From: Micromonospora mirobrigensis
GTDB taxonomy: Bacteria; Actinomycetota; Actinomycetes; Mycobacteriales; Micromonosporaceae
Length of the DNA stretch: 64,000 nucleotides
Assembly: GCF_900091555.1 (NCBI RefSeq)
Contig: NZ_FMCX01000010.1
Coordinates: forward strand, 92,855-156,854
Reading direction: 5' to 3'
In this document: piece by piece, positions 1 to 9,025 of the stretch
Numbering within the stretch: position 1 is the first letter of the stretch
How the letters are laid out: every line of letters starts with the position of its first letter
Made by a program: the position numbers and the translations under genes
Notes under the pieces: generated by a model
The model's database searches: none
Told to the model about the DNA's origin: nothing
Seen by the model: only the letters and a program-made list of their open reading frames with translations

Positions 1-38
1 ACGCGGTCGCCATCCACGTCGGCGCCCGGCTGCCCTGA
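1..38 (+). CDS. 3' end of an unidentified gene
   Basis: Reading in the frame that begins at base 3 gives AVAIHVGARLP followed by TGA at 36-38. The composition is protein-like and a strong hairpin follows about 40 bases later, which fits the end of a transcription unit. Only 11 residues are visible, so the family cannot be named. Confidence 0.4.
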   Translation, partial: AVAIHVGARLP

Positions 39-76
39 CCCGGCTGGTCGACCCGATCCGGCCGACCGTCCGACCC

Positions 77-112
77 GGAGCCCCCGTACCGCCCCCGCGG
101 CGCGGGGGCTCC
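77..112 (+). terminator. Hairpin after the first partial gene
   Basis: Arms GGAGCCCCC (77-85) and GGGGGCTCC (104-112) pair perfectly around an 18-base loop. There is no U tract, as is usual for actinomycete terminators. It separates the partial gene from the L,D-transpeptidase gene. Confidence 0.6.
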
Positions 113-163
113 GCCGTGCCGGTTGTCGGCTCGGGAGGGCGTACGCTCGCTTAGAGTGGTTTC

Positions 164-1070
164 GTGCTCTTTGCCCGGTTGACCTCGCGCTGGACGCTCG
201 GCTGGCTGCTCGCCGCCCTCGGCGTACCCCTGGTGCTCGCCGCGGTGCTGTTCGCCGGCCGGCCGTCGCCCCCCCGGACACCCGACGGCCCGGCCCACGC
301 CGCCACCCACCGCGGCCCCGGCCACCCCGAGCCCGACCGGGTCGGAGTCGGTGCCGGCCGCGGCGCCCGCGCCGCCCGGCCTGCCGGTGATCGACTACGC
401 CGCCGCGCCCGCCGGTTTCCCGGCCGACCCGCACCCCGGCGACACCCGGCCGCTCACCCAGGGGCTCGCCCCCACCCGGAAGATCCCGGTGTACGACGCG
501 CCGGGCGGCCGGCCGCTGGCCTTCCTCGCCCCCACCATCAGCGACGTCCCGCTGACCGTGCCGATCGCCCAGCGGCGCACCGGCTGGACCGCGGTGCTGC
601 TCCCCTCGGCCAACCGCCGGCTGGCCTGGGTCCCGCCCACCGGCGGCTGGACCACCGTCGCCCTGCCCGACCAGATCGTGGTGGAACGCCGCCCGCACCG
701 ACTCACCTGGTTCCACTCCGGTCGCGCCGTGCGGTCCTGGCCGGTCAGCCTCGGCATGCCCGGCCAGGAGACCCCGCTGGGCCGCACCTTCGTCCTGGGC
801 CGCACTCCCCCGCCGGAGGAGGTCTACGGCGGGGTGGACATCTTCGCCCTCGGCGCGGTCCCCGACGACCCGGACGCCGTCCCCACCGGCCTGAAGGGAG
901 CGCACATCGGCCTGCACAGCTGGCACGACGACGACACCCTCGGGCGCAACGTCACCAACGGCTGCATCCGGCTGACCCGCGGCGCCCAGCGGCTGCTGCT
1001 CGACCGGGTGCCGCCCGGCACCGGCCTGCTCGTGGTCGACCAGCTCCACACCCCGCCGGCCACCGCCTGA
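164..1070 (+). CDS. L,D-transpeptidase (YkuD-type) with an apparent frameshift near its N-terminus
   Basis: The C-terminal half carries the L,D-transpeptidase signature: HIGLHSWHDDD, then NVTNGCIRL with the catalytic Cys in the TNGC stretch. Such enzymes form 3-3 crosslinks in peptidoglycan or attach proteins to it, outside the membrane. A GTG at 164 opens a frame with a basic start and a hydrophobic segment (LGWLLAALGVPLVLAAVLFA), a likely signal anchor. That frame loses coherence after the run of seven C at 269-275, while the frame one base over continues with a Pro/Ala/Thr-rich linker (TARPTPPPTAAPATPSPTG) into the catalytic domain. Removing one C would join them into one protein of about 300 residues. 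Reading from the GTG at 351 alone would give 239 residues with no export signal. This is either a real frameshift mutation or a base-call error in a C tract. Confidence 0.75.
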
Positions 1071-1079
1071 GCGGCCGGC

Positions 1080-1703
1080 TCACCGGCCGAGCAGCCAGCC
1101 GTTCTCCTCGGCGATCCGCACCGCGTCGGCCCGGTTGCGGGCCCCGGTCTTGCCGATCGCCGCCGACAGGTGGTTGCGCACCGTGCCCTCGGAGAGGTGC
1201 AGCGTGCGGGCCAGCTCGGCGACCGTCCCCCCGCCCCGGGCGGTACGCAGCACCTCGGTCTCCCGTTCGGTCAGCGGGCTCGTCCCGGCGGCGAGGGTCT
1301 CCGCGGCCAGGGTCGGGTCGACCACCCGCAGCCCGGCGCGCACCCGGCGGACCGCGTCGGCGAGCTGCCGGGCCGGGGTGTCCTTGACCACGAAGCCGTC
1401 CGCGCCGGCCTCCATCGCCCGGCGCAGGTAGCCGGGGCGGCCGAAGGTGGTCACCACCAGCACCCGGCAGCCGGGCACCGCGGCCCGCAGCGCGGCCGTC
1501 GCGGCGATCCCGTCCAGGCCGGGCATCTCCACGTCGAGCAACGCCACGTCGGGCGAGGTGCGTCGGGCCTCGGGGACCACCTCGTCGCCGCGCCCCACCT
1601 CGGCCACCACCGTCAGGTCCGGCTCCAGCGACAGCAGCGCGGCCAGCGCTCCCCGGACCAGCGCCTGGTCGTCGGCGAGCAGCAGCCGGATCGGCGCGTC
1701 CAT
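1080..1703 (-). CDS. LuxR/NarL-family response regulator
   Basis: This 207-residue protein has a receiver domain at about residues 5-120, with the acidic pair DD at 11-12, phospho-acceptor Asp57 in ALLDVEMPG and the conserved Lys in VVKD. A LuxR-type helix-turn-helix follows at about 143-200 (LTERETEVLRTA, then LHLSEGTVRNHLSAAIGKTG). It is the DNA-binding output of the histidine kinase just upstream, whose stop codon is one base from this ATG, so the two are translated together. The neighbouring ABC exporter on the same strand is a plausible target by analogy with DesK/DesR and LiaSR clusters, but no operator was identified. Confidence 0.9.
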   Translation of the reverse strand: MDAPIRLLLADDQALVRGALAALLSLEPDLTVVAEVGRGDEVVPEARRTSPDVALLDVEMPGLDGIAATAALRAAVPGCRVLVVTTFGRPGYLRRAMEAGADGFVVKDTPARQLADAVRRVRAGLRVVDPTLAAETLAAGTSPLTERETEVLRTARGGGTVAELARTLHLSEGTVRNHLSAAIGKTGARNRADAVRIAEENGWLLGR

Positions 1704-1704
1704 C

Positions 1705-2829
1705 TCAACCCTCCCCGTCGGGCACGGCCACCCGCAGCAGGAAACCAGGGCCGTCCGGCCGGCGGCCGACGGTGACGGTGGCGTCCCACCGGCGGGCCCG
1801 CTCGCGCAGCCCCACCAGGCCGTGCCCGGCGCCGTCGGATCCGGGGGCCGGGCCGCGGCCGTCGTCGCGTACCTCCACCGCCGTCGCGGTCACCCGGATC
1901 TCGCAGCGCCGCGCGCCGCTGTGCCGCACCACGTTGGTCACCCCCTCCCGGACCGCCCAGCCGAACAGCTCGTCGCGCTCCGCGGGCAGCTCCGGCAGGC
2001 CTTCCGGCAGCTCCGCGCGGATGCCCGCGGCGGTCAGCGCCGAGCGGGCGCCGGCCAGCTCGGTGCCGAGACCGACCCCGCGGTACGCCCCGACGGTGCC
2101 CCGCACGTCCGCGAGGGCCTCCCGGGCCAGCCGCTCCACGTCGGCGATCTCGGTGGCCGCCCGGGCCGGGTCGAGCTCCAGCAGCCGCCCGGCCAGCTCC
2201 GCCTTCACCGCCACCACGGTCAGCGAGTGGCCGAGGATGTCGTGCAGGTCGCGGGCGGTGCGGGCGCGCTCCTCGGCGACGGCGAGCCGGCGGATCTCGG
2301 CCTGCGCGGCATGGAGCTCGGCGTTGCGTTGGGCCAGCCGGCTCACCCCGAACATGGCGAGCGCGGCGAGCAGCACGGCGAAGAGGATCGTGCGCTCCGC
2401 GCCCCAGCCGGGCACCAGGAGGCCCAGCAGCATCGGAGTGACCGCGGCCAGCAGCACCACCACGACGGCCGGCCGGGTCGGCAGCAGGAAGATCGCGGCG
2501 GCGGCCACGAAGACCAGGGTGGACATCCACTCGCCCCCGGTGCCAGGGATGCCGGCCAGGCCGAGGGCGAGCAGCCCACCGAGGATCGCCCAGGCCCGGC
2601 CCGGCGGGATGGGCCGGGCGGACCGGCGCATCAGCCGGCCCCACTCGAAGGCGAGGACGTAGCCCAGCCCGAAGGCGACCAGGGTGGCCACCCCCAGCAC
2701 CCGCCGCCACACCTGCTCCTGGTGCAGCGCGGCGTCCAGGGCGGTGTTGAGGAAGATCAGCCAGACCGCCGCCAGCAGCCATCCGGTGAACCGCCAGCGG
2801 TGGCTCACCGGATAGGGGTCGTCGGGCAT
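1705..2829 (-). CDS. Sensor histidine kinase (HisKA_3, DesK-like)
   Basis: The 374-residue membrane kinase has about five or six transmembrane segments in its first 160 residues. The HisKA_3 dimerisation box reads ARTARDLHDILGHSLT, with the phospho-acceptor His near residue 190. The C-terminal HATPase domain has the N box REGVTNVVRHSGA and the G box DDGRGPAPG. It senses a membrane-linked or extracellular signal and phosphorylates the regulator downstream. The ATG at 2829 is chosen because MPDDPYPVSHRW leads directly into the first membrane helix; a GTG at 2838 is in frame and possible. There is no large periplasmic sensor domain, so the signal is probably read within the membrane. Confidence 0.88.
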   Translation of the reverse strand: MPDDPYPVSHRWRFTGWLLAAVWLIFLNTALDAALHQEQVWRRVLGVATLVAFGLGYVLAFEWGRLMRRSARPIPPGRAWAILGGLLALGLAGIPGTGGEWMSTLVFVAAAAIFLLPTRPAVVVVLLAAVTPMLLGLLVPGWGAERTILFAVLLAALAMFGVSRLAQRNAELHAAQAEIRRLAVAEERARTARDLHDILGHSLTVVAVKAELAGRLLELDPARAATEIADVERLAREALADVRGTVGAYRGVGLGTELAGARSALTAAGIRAELPEGLPELPAERDELFGWAVREGVTNVVRHSGARRCEIRVTATAVEVRDDGRGPAPGSDGAGHGLVGLRERARRWDATVTVGRRPDGPGFLLRVAVPDGEG

Positions 2830-2867
2830 GAGCTTCACGGCGCCCACGCTAACCCGGGCCGGCCCGC

Positions 2868-3680
2868 TCAGACCCGGGTGGTGTCCCGGCGGAACAGCCG
2901 GGCCGCGCCGAGGGTGAAGAACGCCGTCCAGCCGGCCAGGTTGCCCAGCGCCGCCCAGTCCATCCCGTTCCCGGTCAGCGGGGCCCGGGCCAACTGGCCG
3001 ACGCCGTACACCGGGGTGAACTTCGCGATCTGCTGCATGACGTGCGGGAGCAGCTCCAGCGGCAGGAACAGGCCGCCGAGCATGGCCAGGATGGCCAGCG
3101 CCGGGCCCATGAACTGCATGACGTTCTCGGCCGGGGCGAGGTAGCCGACGAAGAGACCCAGCGCGGCGAAGACCAGCGAGCCGAGCCACGCGACGAGACC
3201 GGACGTCACCCAGATGTAAGCGGGCAGCCGCACCCCGGAGGCGGCGCCGACGGCGAACTCCACGACCACGCCCAGCAGGCCCAGGACCATCGCGGTGACC
3301 ACCTTCGTCCCCACGTACGCGGCCGGCCGTAGCGGGGTGAGCCGGAGCTGGCGGCTCCAGCCCAGCGCCCGTTCCGTCGCGACGGCGGCGCCGGCGCTGG
3401 TGGTGGCCACCATGGCCGCGTAGACGGCGAGGCTGATCATGATCCAGCCGGTCACCGGCAGCCCGTTGTCGAGCCGGTCCCCGCGCGAGGGGAGACCGAA
3501 GAGCAGGAAGAAGACCGCCGGCATGACGAGGATGAAGATCAGCGTGCGGCGGTTGCGCAGCACCCGGCGGATCTCGATACCGAGCACGGCGGCGGAGAAC
3601 CCGCCCAGGGCGGGCGGACGCCGGTCCGCGCGGGAGGTCGGGGTCGGCACGGTGGTGGCGGGCGAGGCGGCAGAGGTCAT
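2868..3680 (-). CDS. ABC-2 type exporter permease
   Basis: The 270-residue protein has a cytoplasmic N-terminus, then six predicted membrane helices (for example TLIFILVMPAVFFLLFG, VVTAMVLGLLGVVVEFAVG and ALAILAMLGGLFLPLELL). This matches the ABC2_membrane family of drug or lipid exporters such as DrrB. Its ATG lies one base after the stop of the ATPase gene, so the two form a half-transporter pair. The permease/ATPase pair next to a DesK-type two-component system is a common actinobacterial layout for antibiotic or membrane-stress export. The substrate cannot be read from sequence. Confidence 0.88.
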   Translation of the reverse strand: MTSAASPATTVPTPTSRADRRPPALGGFSAAVLGIEIRRVLRNRRTLIFILVMPAVFFLLFGLPSRGDRLDNGLPVTGWIMISLAVYAAMVATTSAGAAVATERALGWSRQLRLTPLRPAAYVGTKVVTAMVLGLLGVVVEFAVGAASGVRLPAYIWVTSGLVAWLGSLVFAALGLFVGYLAPAENVMQFMGPALAILAMLGGLFLPLELLPHVMQQIAKFTPVYGVGQLARAPLTGNGMDWAALGNLAGWTAFFTLGAARLFRRDTTRV

Positions 3681-3681
3681 C

Positions 3682-4608
3682 TCAGGCTCCCGTGGTCAGC
3701 GCGGCGGTCGGGGCGTCGGTGGTGAGGGCGAGGAAGGCGTCCTCGAGGTTCCGGGAGGTGATCTCCAGGTCCCGGGCGGCGGTCCGGGTGAGCAGGTACC
3801 GGGCGACGGCGTCCGAATCGTCGGTGCTCACCAGCACCGCGTCACCGCGTACCTCGACGGAACGGACGGCGGGGAGAGCGGCCAGCGCGGCCTGGTCGGC
3901 CCCCGGGAGGGTGGCGCGCACGACCCGCCCGGCCGCCAGGTTCTTGATCTCGGCGGTGGTCCCGTCGGCCACCACCCGGCCCGAGCGGACGAGCACGATC
4001 CGGTCCGCGTACGCGTCCGCCTCGTCCAGATAGTGGGTGGCGAAGAGGATCGTCCGACCGGAGCGGGCGTCGGCGCGGATCGCCCGCCAGAAGTCCCGGC
4101 GGCCCTCCACGTCCATGCCGGTGGTCGGCTCGTCGAGCACCATGAGATCGGGGTCGGGCAGCAGGGCCAGGGCGAAGCGCAGCCGTTGCTGCTGGCCGCC
4201 GGAGCACTTCCCCACCTGGCGGTCGGCGAGGTCCGCGATGCCGGCCCGGTCGAGCACCTCCCCCACCGGGCGGGTGTGGCCGTAGAACTGGGCGGTCATG
4301 CGTACCGTCTCGGCGACGGTGAGGTCCTTGAGCAGGCCACCGGTCTGCATCACGGCGGCGACCCGGCCGAGCCGGACGGCGTCGGCCGGGGTGCCGCCGA
4401 AGAGCCGCACGGTGCCGGCGTCGGGGCGGGCCAGGCCGAGCAGCATGTCGACCGTGGTGGTCTTGCCGGCGCCGTTCGGGCCGAGGAAGGCCACCACCTC
4501 ACCCGGGGTGATGCGCAGGTCGAGCCCGTCGACGGCGGTGACCGGTCCGAAGGTCTTGGTGAGTCCGGCCAGCTCGACGGCCGGTGCGCTGTCTGTCATG
4601 TCAACCAT
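3682..4608 (-). CDS. ABC exporter ATP-binding protein (DrrA/CcmA type)
   Basis: This 308-residue nucleotide-binding subunit has Walker A GPNGAGKTTT, Q loop AAVMQTGG, signature KCSGGQQQRLRF (CSGGQ in place of LSGGQ), Walker B LMVLDEPTTGMD and the switch His in ILFATHYLDEAD. The C-terminal extension of about 85 residues is typical of DrrA-like ATPases. It powers the permease encoded downstream with a one-base gap. The start could be the ATG at 4608 (MVDMTDSAP) or an in-frame ATG three codons later. Confidence 0.9.
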   Translation of the reverse strand: MVDMTDSAPAVELAGLTKTFGPVTAVDGLDLRITPGEVVAFLGPNGAGKTTTVDMLLGLARPDAGTVRLFGGTPADAVRLGRVAAVMQTGGLLKDLTVAETVRMTAQFYGHTRPVGEVLDRAGIADLADRQVGKCSGGQQQRLRFALALLPDPDLMVLDEPTTGMDVEGRRDFWRAIRADARSGRTILFATHYLDEADAYADRIVLVRSGRVVADGTTAEIKNLAAGRVVRATLPGADQAALAALPAVRSVEVRGDAVLVSTDDSDAVARYLLTRTAARDLEITSRNLEDAFLALTTDAPTAALTTGA

Positions 4609-4746
4609 GCTGCGGGCGGGCGCGGGCCGGTCCCCGGAGCGCGCATCACCTTCCGACCGTGACGTTTGTCAGGGGTGCCGTCCGGCGGGAGTGACCCCGC
4701 CCGGGCCGGGTAAGCGACTCCCCCACCGCACACCGGGAGGCCGGCA

Positions 4747-5601
4747 ATGAGCGCACCCACGGCGCGGGTCGACACGATCGTGCTGATCCACGGACTCTGG
4801 ATGACCTCGCGCAGCTGGGAGAGGTGGGTCGACCGGTACGCGGCGCAGGGTTTCCGGGTGCTCACCCCCGCCTGGCCGGGGATGGACCGGGAGGTCGAGG
4901 AGCTGCGGGCCGACCCCACCCCGATCGCCGCGCAGCGGATCACCACCATCGTCGACCACCACGCGGCGATCATCGGGGAGCTGCCCCGGCCGCCGATCGT
5001 CATGGGCCACTCGTTCGGTGGGCTGATCACCCAACTGCTCCTGGACCGCAAGCTCGGCGCGGCCGGCGTCGCCGTCCACCCCGCCCAGATCAAGGGGGTG
5101 CTGAAGCTGCCGCTGGCCACGCTGCGCTCCTCGTACCCGATCCTGCACAGCCCGGCGAACCGGGACCGCGCGGTGCCGGTCACCCGGGAGGAGTTCCGCT
5201 ACTCCTTCGGCAACACGGTCAGCCAGGAGGAGTCCGACGCCGCCTGGGAGCGGTACGCCGTCCCCGGCGCCGGTCACGTCCTGTTCGAGGCGGCGTTCGC
5301 CAACCTCAACCCGCACGCGGCCACGGCGGTGGACACCAAGCGGGCCGATCGGGCCCCGCTGCTGCTGACCGCCGGCGGCGAGGACCACGTGGTGCCGCCG
5401 TCGGTGGTGTCCGCCAACGCCAACCTCTACCGGGGCTCGACGGCGATCACCGGCTACCGGGAGTACCCGGGCCGGTCGCACTTCGTCGGCGGCGAGCCGG
5501 GCTGGGAGGAGGAGGCGGACTTCGCGCTGGAGTGGGCGGTGGAGGCGGCGAACCAGTACTCGCCGACCGTGGTCAGCGAGATGCCCGACCGCCGTCGCTG
5601 A
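4747..5601 (+). CDS. Alpha/beta hydrolase
   Basis: The 284-residue protein has the alpha/beta hydrolase pattern: oxyanion segment LIHGLWM, nucleophile elbow GHSFGG with the catalytic Ser, a late Asp in GGEDHVV and the final His in GRSHF. There is no signal peptide, so it acts in the cytoplasm. The closest recognisable group is the AB hydrolase-1/lysophospholipase-like esterases; the substrate is unknown. The ATG follows the purine-rich CCGGGAGG at a normal ribosome-binding-site distance. It converges with brxHI, with only 15 bases between the stops, and marks the left edge of the defence island. Confidence 0.85.
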   Translation: MSAPTARVDTIVLIHGLWMTSRSWERWVDRYAAQGFRVLTPAWPGMDREVEELRADPTPIAAQRITTIVDHHAAIIGELPRPPIVMGHSFGGLITQLLLDRKLGAAGVAVHPAQIKGVLKLPLATLRSSYPILHSPANRDRAVPVTREEFRYSFGNTVSQEESDAAWERYAVPGAGHVLFEAAFANLNPHAATAVDTKRADRAPLLLTAGGEDHVVPPSVVSANANLYRGSTAITGYREYPGRSHFVGGEPGWEEEADFALEWAVEAANQYSPTVVSEMPDRRR

Positions 5602-5616
5602 CGCCGTGGAGACCAC

Positions 5617-7722
5617 TCAGAGAGCGACGAATCGTGCCGGCTCGCGAAGCACGGTGGCCGCACGGTCCAGATCCGCGAGCCGCGCAGCCAGTGTCGCTAT
5701 GGCCAGGCGGGACGGCAGCGCCGCATTGAACTTCAAACCCGTCAGTGCCTTCTCGTCAATCTCGGGCAGGCACAGCCGGTCCGCCGCGTCTGCGGTCAGC
5801 AACCTCCAGTCCTGCGGGGTGAGGTTCTCCCGCAGCCTGATGCTGCTGTCGTCGAATCTCTCCACCGGATCGACGACCTCGCCGAGAGTCGCCGTCAGGG
5901 TGGCGTTTGCGCGGAATCCGGCCCAGGTCCACCACCTCAGGTCACCGTGCTTGTCCCGCACGATCACCGTCCCACCCGGATGCACCAGGTGTGACCTTTC
6001 CGCCCGGTCATCCGCCAACCGGTTTTGGGCGCGTCGGGTGATCGATACCGACGGGTCCACGCCGAGCAGGACTTCCCGCATGGCGCGGTTCAATTCGAAG
6101 CTCAGGTACGCCCAGCCGCTGCCGCGCCATCGGGCTCGTCCGCCACCGTCGGCCGGCTCCACGAAGCACCGCCGCCTGCGCCAGTCGACGTAGGTGACGC
6201 GCCAGCTGCGACCGCCGAGCAGCAGCCGACGTTCGCCCCGCACCTGCTCGGTGAGGAGGCTCGGGTCGATCCGGCCGAGTTCGTTGCGCCCGGTGAGCAC
6301 GGTGAACTCGGGGGGCCCGGTGAAGACGGCGGTCAGGTCCATAAAGTGCCGGCGGCCGAAGCGCTGCTCCGCGGCCGGGCCGATGAACAGCATCCCTCCG
6401 TCCTGGTCGAGGTAGCCGTGCTCGACGAGATGGCGAACGATCGGACCGGCGCTTTCCCCGAAGGGGCCGAGGCCGTTCCAGGCCTGCATCCAGAGTTGGT
6501 CGCCGACCTGGTGTTCCTGCAGGCAGAAGGCCAGCACCTGCTGGGCGACGACGTGTCGTGGCTCGGGCGGCGCGCTGACCGGCTCCACCCAGCCCCTAGA
6601 CCAGAGCAGCAGCAACGCCGCCGCCTCGGTCAGCGCGTCGCCGCCGAGGGTCAGGAAGAGGCAGTTGCGGCTGCTGCCGGGCCGACGGCCGGTGCGGCCG
6701 AGTCGTTGGAGGAACGACGCGACCGTGGCCGGAGCGTCGATCTGGATGACGCGGTCCAGGTCGCCGACGTCGATGCCCAGTTCCAGGGTGCTGGTGGAGA
6801 CGATGACGCAGTCCCGTGCCTCGCTGAACGCCTGCTCGGCGCGGCGCCGCTCGTCGAGGGAGAGCGATGCGTGTGAGAGGAACGTGGTGACGCCCTTCTC
6901 CCTCAGCAGTTGGCCCAGTTCCTCCACGGTCTGTCGGGACTCGCAGAAGACCAGACGCTTCTCTCCCCGGTGCAGGCCAGCGATCACCGTCGCGGCATTG
7001 GTGAGGGAACCGACGTAGTCCAGCTCGATGTCACCGGGCGGCGGACGATCGGTGACCTGAACGGGTGCCAGGTCCGGCGCCACCACCTCGGCCGGCCGGT
7101 GTCCCGCTCCAGACCCCTGCAGCCAGGTGAGCAGCTGTTCGGGGTTGCCGACGGTGGCGGACAGCCCGATCCGCTGCAAGGGGCGACCGGCCACTCGGCT
7201 CAGCCTTTCGAGCACGGCCAGCAGATGCCACCCCCGGTCGTCGCCGGCGAAGGCATGCACCTCGTCGACGACGACGGCGCGCAGGTCGGCGAAGAAGAGC
7301 CGGTGGTCGACCTTCGTGCTGACCAGCATGGACTCCAGCGACTCCGGCGTGGTGAGCAGGATGTCGGGACGTTCGTAAAGCACCGTCCGGCGGCGGGAGG
7401 AGCTGACGTCGCCGTGCCAGAGGGCGGCACGCCGGCCGAGCCAGCCCGCGTACCGCTCGATGCGGGGCTGGAGGTTGTTGAGCAACGCCTTCAGCGGGGC
7501 GAGATACAGCACCGAGGTTCCTGTCCACTGTTGCTCCGCCATTCGGGTCAACAGCGGAAAGAGGGCCGCCTCCGTCTTGCCGCCAGCGGTGGGAGCAAGA
7601 AGCACGGCGTCGACGCCGTCCCTAACCGGGGTGACGGCGGCATGCTGCATGGGGCGCAGGTCACGCCAGCCGAGCGTGTTGACCAGGTGGTGCAGCACGA
7701 CCGGGTGAAGGTCCGGCGGCAT
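5617..7722 (-). CDS. brxHI: BREX type 2 DEAD/DEAH helicase BrxHI
   Basis: This superfamily 2 helicase has Walker A APTAGGKT (about residue 42), DEVH box VVDEVHAF (about residue 150), motif III SATVGNP and motif VI QRLGRTGRRPG. The C-terminal part resembles the Lhr-like helicases named BrxHI in type 2 BREX. In BREX it is an accessory helicase acting with the PglX methyltransferase/ATPase machinery; its exact step is not established. The ATG at 7722 (MPPDLHPVVLHH) is chosen because it lies one base after the brxD stop; the frame stays open to 7770, inside brxD. It is the last gene of the minus-strand pglY-pglZ-brxD-brxHI run. Confidence 0.9.
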   Translation of the reverse strand: MPPDLHPVVLHHLVNTLGWRDLRPMQHAAVTPVRDGVDAVLLAPTAGGKTEAALFPLLTRMAEQQWTGTSVLYLAPLKALLNNLQPRIERYAGWLGRRAALWHGDVSSSRRRTVLYERPDILLTTPESLESMLVSTKVDHRLFFADLRAVVVDEVHAFAGDDRGWHLLAVLERLSRVAGRPLQRIGLSATVGNPEQLLTWLQGSGAGHRPAEVVAPDLAPVQVTDRPPPGDIELDYVGSLTNAATVIAGLHRGEKRLVFCESRQTVEELGQLLREKGVTTFLSHASLSLDERRRAEQAFSEARDCVIVSTSTLELGIDVGDLDRVIQIDAPATVASFLQRLGRTGRRPGSSRNCLFLTLGGDALTEAAALLLLWSRGWVEPVSAPPEPRHVVAQQVLAFCLQEHQVGDQLWMQAWNGLGPFGESAGPIVRHLVEHGYLDQDGGMLFIGPAAEQRFGRRHFMDLTAVFTGPPEFTVLTGRNELGRIDPSLLTEQVRGERRLLLGGRSWRVTYVDWRRRRCFVEPADGGGRARWRGSGWAYLSFELNRAMREVLLGVDPSVSITRRAQNRLADDRAERSHLVHPGGTVIVRDKHGDLRWWTWAGFRANATLTATLGEVVDPVERFDDSSIRLRENLTPQDWRLLTADAADRLCLPEIDEKALTGLKFNAALPSRLAIATLAARLADLDRAATVLREPARFVAL

Positions 7723-7723
7723 G

Positions 7724-9025
7724 TCAGATCGGCAATTCGATGTCGTCGGCGGAAGCGGCGTTGCGTTCAACCGCCGTCAGCTCGTCGGCCCGCAGGGTCA
7801 GCTCGTAGTGCTGCCGGGGGTCCCAGTCCGCGAACTGGTCGACCCGGTCGAACACGTCGGCTACGAGTTTCTTGAGGTAGATGCGGGGTGCCACGCCGAC
7901 CTGCCCGGCGAGCGCCCCGGTGACGGCCCTCGCCAGCAGCCGCAGGTAGTCGTCGTCCACCCGGGCCCCGACCTGGGCGCTGCCGTAGATGTCCCGGACT
8001 CTGCCACCAAGTTCCACGAGAGCATCGACGGTGAAGCCGGGCAGGCGCAACTGGGCGGCCCGAGGATTGTCCCAGCGAGCTTCCGGGCCGAAGTGGGTGG
8101 CGAGCCGCTGGGCGAGCGGCGCTAGGCGCTGGACCCCCTGCGGGCCGTCGAAGAAGGCCGGCGTTCCGGTGATCACCAGCATGAGCCCCGGAAACCGGTC
8201 CGCGTGCACCTCGTCGATGAGCTGCCGAAGCGAGTTGAGCGCCTTGTCACGGGCGTCGGAGCGCACCCGCTGCAGGGTTTCCACCTCGTCGAGCACCAGC
8301 AACAGACCCGGATGCCCGCTGTCGCGCAGAACGGTGAGCAGGCCCCGCACGAAGCTCAGCGCCGCGAAGTGGTCGAGGTCTCCCTTCACGCCGGCGGCCC
8401 GACGGGCCGACGCGGCGACGTGCGGCTGACCACCAAGCCAGGCGGCGAGGCCATCCGCCGTGCCGTGGTCGCCGGCGGCGATCGCGCTCCGGTACCCGCG
8501 CAGGGCGGCTGCGAAGCCCGGAGTGCTGCGCGAGATGTCCCCGAGCCGACGTTCCAGCAGCTCAGCTACCGCCCGGTCGAGGGCCTCCGCGTCGTCCTCG
8601 GCGATCGCACCGTCGGCGAGCGCATCCTCTTCGAGCGCATAGATCCAACCATCGAGCACGGGCCGGAAGGCGCTCGGCGTGAACTGCTCGGTGCTCAGGT
8701 GCTCGACCAACCGGCGGTAGACGGTCTCCATCCGGTGCAGGGGCGTCTCCAGTTCGGAGATCTGCACCTCGGCAGCGGCCAAGCCGCGCCGCTTGGCGCG
8801 CTCCGCCAACCAACGGGTGAAGAACGTCTTCCCCGCGCCATACTCGCCGCGAACCGCCTTGAAGACACTGCCGCCGCCGACGACCCGGTCGAGGTCGTCG
8901 TCCAGCGCGGCGATGAAGCGGTCCAGGCCGACTGCGAGGGCGTCGAGCCCGTTGCTCGGGACGACGCCGCGCCGCAGCGCATCGACGATGTCTCGTCGAC
9001 GGCGGGCGGAGATCTCGACCGTCAC
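7724..9025 (-). CDS. brxD: BREX type 2 ATPase BrxD
   Basis: This 433-residue AAA-type ATPase has Walker A GEYGAGKT (about residues 62-69), Walker B LLLVLDEVETL (about residue 243) and a following sensor-like VITGTPAFFDG. It matches the BrxD family of BREX-2 ATP-binding proteins. The GTG start overlaps the pglZ stop by four bases (GTGA), showing translational coupling, and brxHI starts one base after its own stop. Position and family both support a role as one of the motor or remodelling proteins of the BREX complex. Confidence 0.9.
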   Translation of the reverse strand: MTVEISARRRRDIVDALRRGVVPSNGLDALAVGLDRFIAALDDDLDRVVGGGSVFKAVRGEYGAGKTFFTRWLAERAKRRGLAAAEVQISELETPLHRMETVYRRLVEHLSTEQFTPSAFRPVLDGWIYALEEDALADGAIAEDDAEALDRAVAELLERRLGDISRSTPGFAAALRGYRSAIAAGDHGTADGLAAWLGGQPHVAASARRAAGVKGDLDHFAALSFVRGLLTVLRDSGHPGLLLVLDEVETLQRVRSDARDKALNSLRQLIDEVHADRFPGLMLVITGTPAFFDGPQGVQRLAPLAQRLATHFGPEARWDNPRAAQLRLPGFTVDALVELGGRVRDIYGSAQVGARVDDDYLRLLARAVTGALAGQVGVAPRIYLKKLVADVFDRVDQFADWDPRQHYELTLRADELTAVERNAASADDIELPI

